Assembly (NCBI GenBank): GCA_963921335.3
Contig: CAWUFC020000001.1
Location: 1,426,001 to 1,490,000 of the forward strand
DNA: 64,000 nucleotides
Source: CAWUFC02 sp963921335
GTDB lineage: Bacteria; Pseudomonadota; Gammaproteobacteria; Pseudomonadales; Halieaceae
Direction of reading: 5' to 3'
In this document: piece by piece, positions 57,784-64,000 of the stretch
Numbering within the stretch: the stretch's first letter is position 1
Layout: each line of letters begins with the position of its first letter
Translations under genes and position numbers: made by a program
Notes under the pieces: generated by a model
Database searches by the model: none
What the model was told of the DNA's origin: nothing
What the model saw: only the letters and a program-made list of their open reading frames with translations

Positions 57784-58257
57784 ATGAAGTACAAATCTTA
57801 TAAAGGTATGAACTGCTCGATGGCCCAGGCGTTAGACGCCATTGGTGAGCGTTGGGCGCTGCTGATTCTGAGAGAAGCCTTTTACGGTAAAACCCGCTTT
57901 AACCAGTTTCGGGAGGAGCTGGGAATCGCGCGCAATATTCTTTCGGCCCGCTTAAACCACCTGGTGGACGAGGGCATCCTTGAAAAGCGTCAGGCTACTG
58001 AGACCGCGCACACCGAATACATCCTCACCGAGCAGGGTCGTGCGCTACGCACAGTGATTCTGTCCCTGATTCATTGGGGGGATGAATATCGTCCCAACCC
58101 GAATGGCCAGCGCTACGAGTTCCTGGATGCCGAAAGTGGTGAACCCCTGCGCCAGATGGATATCTATACCGAGAGCGGGGACGTGGTTAAGCCAGGTATG
58201 GTCAGGATCATTCCGGGGCCTGGGCTTGGTGCAGGTCAGGAGGGCCAGCCAGAATAG
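57784..58257 (+). CDS. HxlR/MarR-like winged-helix transcriptional regulator
   Basis: The protein has 157 residues. The HxlR core is clear: CSMAQALDAIGERWALLILREAFYGKTRFNQFREELGIARNILSARLNHLVDEGILEKR, then TEYILTEQGRAL. The C-terminal 50 residues are a small unmatched extension. A TAGAAT -10 ends 6 bases before the ATG, predicting a leaderless mRNA. It diverges from the three-gene membrane operon and is its probable regulator. Signals for this family include electrophiles and redox stress. Confidence 0.9.
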   Translation: MKYKSYKGMNCSMAQALDAIGERWALLILREAFYGKTRFNQFREELGIARNILSARLNHLVDEGILEKRQATETAHTEYILTEQGRALRTVILSLIHWGDEYRPNPNGQRYEFLDAESGEPLRQMDIYTESGDVVKPGMVRIIPGPGLGAGQEGQPE

Positions 58258-58264
58258 TGGGGGC

Positions 58265-58292
58265 AAAAAAAAGCCCCGCTGAGCGGGGCTTT
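58265..58292. terminator. Bidirectional terminator between the HxlR gene and the second EF-G gene
   Basis: AAGCCCCGC (58271-58279) and GCGGGGCTT (58283-58291) flank TGA, with eight A residues upstream that become a T-run on the minus strand. It is strongest for the convergent EF-G gene. Confidence 0.85.
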
Positions 58293-58309
58293 CTGTTTCA
58301 GGACCTGCC

Positions 58310-60400
58310 TTACTTACGCTTGGCTTCCTGACGCTCTTTCTCTTCTGCAATCACCTTGTCTGCCACAGAGCTGGGGCAGGGCAGGTAGTGCGAGAACTCC
58401 ATGGAGAACTGGCCACGACCAGAGGTCATGGTGCGCAGGCTACCGATGTATCCAAACATTTCGGCCAGGGGTACTTCAGCCTTAACGCGGATACCGGTGC
58501 TGCCGGGCTCCTGGTCCTTGATCATGCCGCGGCGACGGCTCAGGTCACCGATCACATCACCCAGGTTATCTTCCGGAGTGAACACGTCCACTTTCATGAT
58601 CGGTTCAATCAGCTGCGGGCCAGCTTTTGGCATCGACTGGCGATAGGCGCCACGAGCAGCCAGCTCAAACGCTACCGCAGAGGAGTCAACCGCGTGGAAG
58701 CCACCGTCGAACAGTTCGATTTCTACGTCCAGTACCGGGAAGCCGGCCAGCGGGCCTTCTTCCATCATGCCTGCAAAGCCCTTCTCGATCGCCGGGAAGA
58801 ATTCCTTGGGTACGTTACCGCCCACAACCGTTGAGGAGAACGCAAAGCCGGTGCCGGGCTCTCCTGGAGTGATGCGGTAGTCGATCTTACCGAACTGACC
58901 AGAACCACCAGACTGCTTTTTGTGGGTGTAAGTGTCTTCGATGGGTGCCGTGATGGTTTCACGGTAAGCCACCTGGGGCTGACCCACTTCCAGCTCTACG
59001 CCGTAGGTACGCTTGAGGATGTCGATCTTGATATCCAGGTGCAGTTCGCCCATACCCTTGAGGATGGTCTCACCTGAATCTTCGTCGGTCTCAACGCGGA
59101 AGGAGGGGTCTTCTGCAATTATCTTGCCGATCGCAACACCCATCTTCTCAGAACCACCCTTGTCCTTGGGTGCAACGGCGATGGAGATCACGGGGTCCGG
59201 GAACACCATGGCTTCCAGGGTGCAGGGGTTGTCAGGATCACACAGGGTGTGACCGGTCTGAACATTCTTCATACCCACACAGGCGATAATGTCGCCAGCC
59301 TGGGCGCGATCCAGTTCGTTACGGTCGTCAGCGTGCATCTCCACCATCCGGCCAATACGCTCGGTTTTACCGGTGAAAGAATTCAGTACCGTCATGCCTT
59401 TTTCCATCACACCCGAGTAGATGCGGATAAAGGTCAGGGCACCAAAACGGTCGTCCATGATTTTGAACGCCAGCGCGCGCAGAGGCTCGTCCACGGATAC
59501 AGTGGCTACTTCGCCAGTCGGCTCACCTTCTTCGTCGGTCAGCGGCTGCGGGTCAACCTCAGTCGGGCTGGGCAGGTAGTCAACAACAGCGTCCAGTACC
59601 AGCTGTACGCCTTTGTTCTTGAACGCAGAGCCACAGTAAGTGGGGAAGAAGTCCAGCTTGCGGGTACCTTCGCGGATGCAGCGCTTGATGTCGTCGATGG
59701 CAGGCTCTTCGCCGTCCATGTACTGCATCATCAGGTCGTCGTCCTGCTCAACGGCAGTTTCGATCAGCTGCTCGTGATACATATCCACGTCATCCACCAT
59801 GTCGGCGGGTACGTCGGTGATCTCAAAGTTCTCAGGCGCACCGGAGTCGTCCCAGATGTAGGCTTTCTTGGTCAGCACGTCGACCACGCCTTTGAAGTCG
59901 TCCTCGATGCCGATCGGCAAGGTCATAACGAGCGGGTTGGCGCCCAGTACTTTCTTCACCTGCTCTACCACGCGGTAGAAGTCTGCACCCATGCGGTCCA
60001 GCTTGTTGACGAAGATCAGACGTGCAACTTCGGAGTCGTTGGCGTAGCGCCAGTTGGTTTCGGACTGGGGCTCTACACCACCAGAGCCACAGAATACGCC
60101 CACGCCGCCATCGAGAACCTTCAGGGAGCGATACACTTCTACGGTGAAGTCCACGTGTCCTGGGGTGTCGATGATGTTCAGGCGATGGTCATTCCAGAAG
60201 CAGGTGGTAGCAGCAGACTGAATGGTAATACCGCGCTCCTGCTCCTGTTCCATGAAGTCAGTGGTAGCGGCGCCATCATGCACCTCACCCGTTTTGTGGA
60301 TCTTACCGGTGAGCTTGAGAATCCGCTCAGTCGTGGTGGTTTTTCCCGCATCCACGTGCGCGAAAATACCGATATTTCTGTACAAGGCTAAATCAGTCAT
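58310..60400 (-). CDS. Elongation factor G, second paralogue
   Basis: The protein has 696 residues from ATG 60400 (MTDLALYRNIGIFAHVDAGKTTTTERIL). All GTPase motifs are intact (DTPGHVDFTVEVYRSLKVLDGG, VNKLDRMGADF), and domain IV has KKQSGGSGQFGKIDYR. It differs clearly from the str-operon FusA (for example FWNDHRLNIIDTPGH lacks the longer insert seen there). Paralogues of this group act in recycling or under stress in some bacteria; which role applies here is unknown. A TAAAAT -10 with a GCGCGCC discriminator lies about 50 bases upstream. Confidence 0.93.
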   Translation of the reverse strand: MTDLALYRNIGIFAHVDAGKTTTTERILKLTGKIHKTGEVHDGAATTDFMEQEQERGITIQSAATTCFWNDHRLNIIDTPGHVDFTVEVYRSLKVLDGGVGVFCGSGGVEPQSETNWRYANDSEVARLIFVNKLDRMGADFYRVVEQVKKVLGANPLVMTLPIGIEDDFKGVVDVLTKKAYIWDDSGAPENFEITDVPADMVDDVDMYHEQLIETAVEQDDDLMMQYMDGEEPAIDDIKRCIREGTRKLDFFPTYCGSAFKNKGVQLVLDAVVDYLPSPTEVDPQPLTDEEGEPTGEVATVSVDEPLRALAFKIMDDRFGALTFIRIYSGVMEKGMTVLNSFTGKTERIGRMVEMHADDRNELDRAQAGDIIACVGMKNVQTGHTLCDPDNPCTLEAMVFPDPVISIAVAPKDKGGSEKMGVAIGKIIAEDPSFRVETDEDSGETILKGMGELHLDIKIDILKRTYGVELEVGQPQVAYRETITAPIEDTYTHKKQSGGSGQFGKIDYRITPGEPGTGFAFSSTVVGGNVPKEFFPAIEKGFAGMMEEGPLAGFPVLDVEIELFDGGFHAVDSSAVAFELAARGAYRQSMPKAGPQLIEPIMKVDVFTPEDNLGDVIGDLSRRRGMIKDQEPGSTGIRVKAEVPLAEMFGYIGSLRTMTSGRGQFSMEFSHYLPCPSSVADKVIAEEKERQEAKRK

Positions 60401-60604
60401 TGCTCTACTCAATAAAATGGGCACAGTGCCGGTTGAATTTCGGCGCGCATTTTACAGTAAATTGATCGCGAAATAGTTATTTTTTGTCCACAAATTGCTG
60501 TTTTTTTTGGCAAATTTGCGGACAGACCCAAGATGGCGCGAATTGGCAATGCGCCATGGGCCTGCAAATGGCTTTTAGCCCCTGATTGTGAGGCTCAACG
60601 GGCC
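60401..60604. other. Intergenic region with fusA2 promoter and an imperfect inverted repeat
   Basis: This 204-base gap holds the minus-strand -10 (ATTTTA on the plus strand, 60449-60454) next to GCGCGC. Further up, GTCCACAAATTGC and GCAAATTTGCGGAC (about 60486-60522) form an imperfect inverted repeat around an eight-T tract. I see no gene in it. Confidence 0.5.
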
Positions 60605-61345
60605 TTACTTAGTGGTGGGAATCCAGCGCTGTTGAATCTCCTGCAGCTCACCGGTAATGCGCATTTGCGACAGGATCTGGTTCAGTTCCCGCAACAGCCA
60701 GGCGCTGGTTGGGGCTACGGCCCAGGCCAGGCCTTCCTCAGTCATCGGACGGGCCAGGCTGAACAGGTCGTGATTATCTTTTGAGCGCATCATCAACCAG
60801 CTGGTAGGGGAGTCGTGGATATAGACGTCGGTCACGTTATTGCGCAGGGCTCTAAAGGCCGCGTGATCATCTTCAAAAGTTTGTATCAGCGCCTTGGGGA
60901 AATGCTGAGTCGCGAAAGCCTGGCCCGTGGTATCTGGTTGCACAGCGATGCGCAGCCCGTCCCGGAACAGTGCAGAGGGATGTGACAGATCCACCGCGTC
61001 GGCGGTTCGAATAATGGCCATTTGGCCTATCCGCAGGAAGGGCTCAGTAAACAAGACACTTTTGGCACGCTCTTCGGTGATTGAAAATCCAGACATGACC
61101 ACGTCGATCTTGCCGATCTGCAGGGCGGGTATGAATTCAGCCAGAGGCATTTCGATAAAGCGCACCTGACGATTCAGATAGCGGCCAACCGCGCGGGCAT
61201 TGTCTACCTTGATGCCCTTGAGCTCGCCATCCTCTTTGAAGGCCAGAGGCTCACAGTCTGTCGCAATTCCTACCTTTAGAATGCCTTCAGCCTGACTGGT
61301 TAGGCTGAACAGGCAAAGCAAGATTGCCGCGATTTGCTTGAACAT
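60605..61345 (-). CDS. Periplasmic solute-binding protein (amino-acid ABC type, SBP family 3)
   Basis: The protein has 246 residues from ATG 61345, with a signal peptide (MFKQIAAILLCLFSLTSQAE). SBP_bac_3 features follow: LKVGIATDCEPLAFKEDGELKGIKVDNARAVG, LQIGKIDVVMSGFSITEERAKSVLFTEPFLRIGQMAI and EGLAWAVAPTSAWLLRELNQIL. It would bind an amino acid or similar polar ligand, but no permease or ATPase gene is adjacent, so it is either an orphan component or a sensor. A hairpin terminator lies upstream at 61444-61470. Confidence 0.88.
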   Translation of the reverse strand: MFKQIAAILLCLFSLTSQAEGILKVGIATDCEPLAFKEDGELKGIKVDNARAVGRYLNRQVRFIEMPLAEFIPALQIGKIDVVMSGFSITEERAKSVLFTEPFLRIGQMAIIRTADAVDLSHPSALFRDGLRIAVQPDTTGQAFATQHFPKALIQTFEDDHAAFRALRNNVTDVYIHDSPTSWLMMRSKDNHDLFSLARPMTEEGLAWAVAPTSAWLLRELNQILSQMRITGELQEIQQRWIPTTK

Positions 61346-61443
61346 TCCTAGTACTCCCCACCAACTTACAGACCTAAGTTTAACGCGCCTGCATTGTGGC
61401 CGACAGCCCGGCGTTTGCGACGGTTGAGTACGATTCCCAAACA

Positions 61444-61470
61444 AAAAGGGGGACCATTGGTCCCCCTTTT
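61444..61470. terminator. Bidirectional Rho-independent terminator
   Basis: AAAAGGGGGACC (61444-61455) and GGTCCCCCTTTT (61459-61470) pair perfectly around ATT, with T-runs on both strands. It ends the minus-strand glycosyltransferase gene at 61490. Confidence 0.8.
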
Positions 61471-61489
61471 GCTGACACAAATTGTCAGA

Positions 61490-62422
61490 TCATGCAGGGA
61501 TCGCCGACAGGGTATCCTGCAGGGGGCGCACCTTTTCCAGAACGCCTTCTGCATCATGTCGCACATGATTCTGCGACATTTCGAATTTCACCATGTCCGG
61601 GGTCACAGTACCCAGCTCGAGGCACTCCTTGAGCAGGCCAAAGAACAGGTCCTCCTGATTCTTGTCCGGGTGGCTTTTGTACTTACCCAGCAGGCCGTAG
61701 TCGCCAAACAGCTTGCGACGCAGGTGCATGGCCCAGCCAATGGGCGGGAAATACTTGGACTTGTCTGCCGGTACGAAGTCGATAGGAAGGCCTGACTTCC
61801 ACGGTTGGGTCCAGCGCTTGGTGGTGTGCAACATGCGGGTATCCTGGTTGAGCACATCCAGGTCATTCCAGTTCTTCTCCAGCAGGCCGATCAGCTCGCG
61901 CTCTTCATATTGTAAGGTGATCCACTTTTTGTAATCGCGCTCACCGGCGAACATCTCGTTGAATTGCTGCTCGGGCTTCCAGTGCTTGAGCTTGGCGCAG
62001 TCCAGCAGCATCACACTGCTGGCCATGGGGCCCTTGATGTCTTTGCTAACCCGCGAGCGCGGACGACAAAGGATGGCTTTATCGCCCATGTCCCGGTTCA
62101 GCAGCTCCCACACATCGGCAACCGCAAATACATCGGGGTCAATCACCAGGGCGCGGCCCTCATAGCCCATCAGCTGGGGCGGCATGAAGCGCAGTGGGGT
62201 AAATGATTGCAGATCTTCCATGCGCCAGGCGCGCTGTACGCCATTACGCAGAAACAGCTCGCCTTCGCGGGCCGCCAGCCAGGGATGATCCTTGGTTTCA
62301 ATAAACTTCACATCGAACTTGTCGTTGTGCTCGGAGAAGCGGCGCAACGCCCGCTCGCCAACGTGGGCACCGAGGATCTGCTTGTGGTTCGTATGTATAA
62401 AGACGCAGGGTTTGGGGCTCAT
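61490..62422 (-). CDS. Glycosyltransferase-like protein (family-8-like)
   Basis: The protein has 310 residues from ATG 62422 (MSPKPCVFIHTNHKQ). The fold looks like GT-A with a DxD-type site in YEGRALVIDPDVFAVADVWELLN, an upstream FTPLRFMPPQL and a later VLNQDTRMLHTTKRWTQPW containing an invariant-looking N-x-D and H. I did not match it to a named enzyme. It has no signal or membrane segment. It stands alone just upstream of the S10 operon and is read in the opposite direction. Confidence 0.65.
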   Translation of the reverse strand: MSPKPCVFIHTNHKQILGAHVGERALRRFSEHNDKFDVKFIETKDHPWLAAREGELFLRNGVQRAWRMEDLQSFTPLRFMPPQLMGYEGRALVIDPDVFAVADVWELLNRDMGDKAILCRPRSRVSKDIKGPMASSVMLLDCAKLKHWKPEQQFNEMFAGERDYKKWITLQYEERELIGLLEKNWNDLDVLNQDTRMLHTTKRWTQPWKSGLPIDFVPADKSKYFPPIGWAMHLRRKLFGDYGLLGKYKSHPDKNQEDLFFGLLKECLELGTVTPDMVKFEMSQNHVRHDAEGVLEKVRPLQDTLSAIPA

Positions 62423-62579
62423 AGAGGGTATCGCTCCCGGCAAATAGCCTTTTCACAGTAAAAATAGGGCGGTTTTATACCTGCTGACATCCTCTACTGA
62501 CAGTGAATATGTCACAGTCTGCAGCGGCAGAATCCCGCCTTTTGATCCAGGTCAGGGCCCGAGTGGCATTATGCCCCAT

Positions 62580-62602
62580 TTTTGATCAAAAAATGATCAA
62601 AA
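62580..62602. repeat. Inverted repeat TTTTGATCA-N5-TGATCAAAA
   Basis: Perfect 9-base arms around five A residues. A further TTTTGATC copy lies at 62540-62547. It is 86 bases upstream of the S10 promoter -35; an upstream binding site is possible. Confidence 0.45.
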
Positions 62603-62687
62603 GTAGCTGGTTTGGCCTTATTTTCCCTCAAAACTTATTCGCGGGCAGCATGGCGTAAAAGTTACTGAATTTATTTGGAAATTGTCG

Positions 62688-62716
62688 TTGACAGCCCCGG
62701 GGGGCCTCATTAGAAT
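62688..62716 (+). promoter_or_regulatory. S10 operon promoter (TTGACA-N17-TAGAAT)
   Basis: A consensus -35 TTGACA (62688-62693), 17-base spacer and TAGAAT -10 (62711-62716) lie about 70 bases before the rpsJ start. Confidence 0.8.
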
Positions 62717-62786
62717 TCGCACTCCTTTTTCAGGGGGTACCTGTGCGTGCCTCTGGTTTTTATTTTTGTTTTAGGAGTTTGATCAA

Positions 62787-63098
62787 GTGCAAAACCAACG
62801 AATTCGCATTCGCTTAAAAGCATTCGATCATCGCCTGATAGATTCGTCTACCCAGGAGATTGTTGAGACGGCACGCCGCACCGGCGCCCAGATTAAGGGC
62901 CCGATTCCGCTGCCGACCCGCAAAGAGCGCTACACCGTCCTGATTTCACCACACGTGAACAAGGATGCCCGTGACCAGTACGAAATTCGTACCCACAAGC
63001 GCCTTCTGGATATCGTGGAGCCTACTGAGAAGACAGTAGACGCTCTGATGAAGTTGGATTTGGCAGCAGGTGTCGAAGTACAGATTAGTCTAGGTTAA
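62787..63098 (+). CDS. rpsJ: 30S ribosomal protein S10
   Basis: The protein has 103 residues from GTG 62787 with TTAGGAG upstream. Standard sequence: QNQRIRIRLKAFDHRLIDSST and GPIPLPTRKERYTVLISPHVNKDARDQYEIRTHKR. S10 also acts with NusB in antitermination. First gene of the S10 operon. Confidence 0.98.
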   Translation: MQNQRIRIRLKAFDHRLIDSSTQEIVETARRTGAQIKGPIPLPTRKERYTVLISPHVNKDARDQYEIRTHKRLLDIVEPTEKTVDALMKLDLAAGVEVQISLG

Positions 63099-63203
63099 AA
63101 AAATCCAGACCAGCCCCCGGACAAGTGGCACCCGGGGGCGTGTAACGCTCAGAGATGAGCGGCCATAGAGGGTATTAGCCCCGTACACTGAGAGGTTAGC
63201 AAA

Positions 63204-63839
63204 ATGACTATTGGCTTAGTCGGCCGTAAGTCCGGTATGACTCGTGTGTTTACCGACGACGGCGCATCAATTCCGGTAACTGTGATTGAGGTAGAGCCCA
63301 ATCGCGTTACTCAGGTCAAAGACGCAGACAGCGATGGCTATCGTGCCATCCAGGTAACGACGGGTTCCCGTCGCGCCAATCGCGTCAGCAAATCAGCAGC
63401 GGGACATTATTCCAAGGCGGGCGTTGAAGCCGGTCGTGGCCTGTGGGAATTCCGCCTGGAAGACGCTGACGAGGCTCCCGAAGTGGGCGCCGAGATCACC
63501 GTAGAATCATTTGAAGCTGGCCAGAAAGTCGATGTGGCCGGTAAATCCAAGGGTAAAGGTTTCCAGGGTGCTGTGAAGCGCTGGAACTTCAGCATGCAGG
63601 ATGCTACCCATGGTAACTCTATTTCTCACCGGGCTCCCGGTTCCATTGGGCAGTGCCAGACTCCGGGGCGCGTGTTCAAGGGTAAGAAGATGGCCGGCCA
63701 TATGGGTGCTGAAAATGTCACAACCCAGGGGCTGGAAGTTGTTCGAGTAGACGCTGAGCGCAATTTGCTGCTCATCAAGGGAGCCGTCCCCGGCGCTCCG
63801 GGCGGAGACGTTGTCGTACGTCCCGCGGTCAAAGGATAA
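63204..63839 (+). CDS. rplC: 50S ribosomal protein L3
   Basis: The protein has 211 residues with AGAGG about 10 bases before the ATG. Standard blocks are GLVGRKSGMTRVFTDDGASIPVTV and the peptidyl-transferase loop (NFSMQDATHGNSISHRAPGSIGQCQTPGRVFKGKKMAGHMG). It follows rpsJ by 105 bases. Confidence 0.98.
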   Translation: MTIGLVGRKSGMTRVFTDDGASIPVTVIEVEPNRVTQVKDADSDGYRAIQVTTGSRRANRVSKSAAGHYSKAGVEAGRGLWEFRLEDADEAPEVGAEITVESFEAGQKVDVAGKSKGKGFQGAVKRWNFSMQDATHGNSISHRAPGSIGQCQTPGRVFKGKKMAGHMGAENVTTQGLEVVRVDAERNLLLIKGAVPGAPGGDVVVRPAVKG

Positions 63840-63858
63840 GGTTTAGAGGGTCTCAACA

Positions 63859-64000
63859 GTGGAATTGAGCATAGTTAAGTCGGGTAACGCAGATGCGGGC
63901 AAAGTGTCCGTGTCCGACGTTGCCTTTGCACGTGAGTATAACGAGGACCTGGTACACCAGGTTGTTACTGCCTACCTGGCAGGCGCTCGTCAGGGTACTC
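63859..64000 (+). CDS. rplD: 50S ribosomal protein L4 (partial, cut by window end)
   Basis: The GTG at 63859 opens a frame (MELSIVKSGNADAGKVSVSD, then VAFAREYNEDLVHQVVTAYLAGARQGT) that matches the N-terminus of L4. It is in the normal position after rplC and continues beyond the window. Confidence 0.93.
   Translation, partial: MELSIVKSGNADAGKVSVSDVAFAREYNEDLVHQVVTAYLAGARQGT

Larger units (their letters stand above)
62423..62786. other. Intergenic region before the S10 operon
   Basis: This 364-base stretch has no gene. It contains an A/T-rich palindrome (62580-62602) and, near its end, the S10 promoter. The leader after the promoter is only about 65 bases, shorter than the 172-base S10 leader of enterobacteria, so L4-type attenuation as in E. 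coli is not obvious. Confidence 0.6.

Noticed and set aside
59249..60391. A 380-codon plus-strand frame opposite the second EF-G gene
   Set aside because: It is long but antisense to an intact EF-G with all motifs; the frame is open because of codon bias. The product has no recognisable domain.
62717..62786. Enterobacterial-type S10 leader with L4 attenuation
   Set aside because: The leader from the visible promoter is only about 65-70 bases and lacks the long hairpin series.

Overview
The window comes from a gammaproteobacterium, probably a marine heterotroph of the Halieaceae (OM60/NOR5) type. The evidence is the order birA-coaX-SPOR, tRNA(Thr-Tyr-Gly-Thr)-tuf-tRNA(Trp)-secE-nusG-rplKAJL-rpoBC, rpsL-rpsG-fusA-tuf and rpsJ-rplC-rplD, together with a phasin, SthA, HslR/HslO and a degradative TonB-dependent receptor. 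The family placement is inference from gene content and was not computed.

Layout. 1-2661: end of a methyltransferase gene, a TetR regulator, a phasin with a histone-like tail, a small ORF and an alpha/beta hydrolase. 2782-8651: an RND efflux pair, convergent with pckA. 8819-23328: housekeeping and accessory genes. These include the yrfG-hslR-hslO chaperone operon, an amidohydrolase, an acyl-CoA dehydrogenase, the ada/alkA-ogt alkylation-repair pair, a sterol-desaturase-like hydroxylase, glutaminyl cyclase and sthA.

23430-31100 is the most unusual region: a TetR regulator, an MFS transporter, a protein resembling biliverdin reductase B, a divergent member of the ferredoxin-dependent bilin reductase (FDBR) superfamily, a TonB-dependent receptor, a DUF1838 protein and an NTF2-like protein. 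Three copies of one inverted repeat (TGTGACT-N4-AGTCACA) lie at the promoters of the MFS gene, the divergent reductase pair and the DUF1838 gene. I read this as one regulon for uptake and reduction of an external compound, possibly a linear tetrapyrrole. The operator sites are seen directly; the substrate is inference.

31172-56331 is the information-processing core: birA, coaX, a SPOR protein, five tRNA genes, two tuf copies that look identical, secE, nusG, the L11/L1/L10/L12 genes, rpoB, rpoC, rpsL, rpsG and fusA. An MFS gene and a small methyltransferase gene interrupt it before the tRNAs, and a DUF3604 gene sits between rpoC and rpsL. Between the second tuf and rpsJ (56332-62786) lie mostly reverse-strand genes: three small membrane proteins with a divergent HxlR regulator, a second EF-G, a periplasmic solute-binding protein and a glycosyltransferase-like protein. 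The S10 operon then starts and the window ends inside rplD.

Two small-scale habits recur. Several genes have a -10 hexamer only 6-7 bases before the start codon, suggesting leaderless mRNAs. Convergent genes often overlap or abut at their stop codons with no visible terminator.
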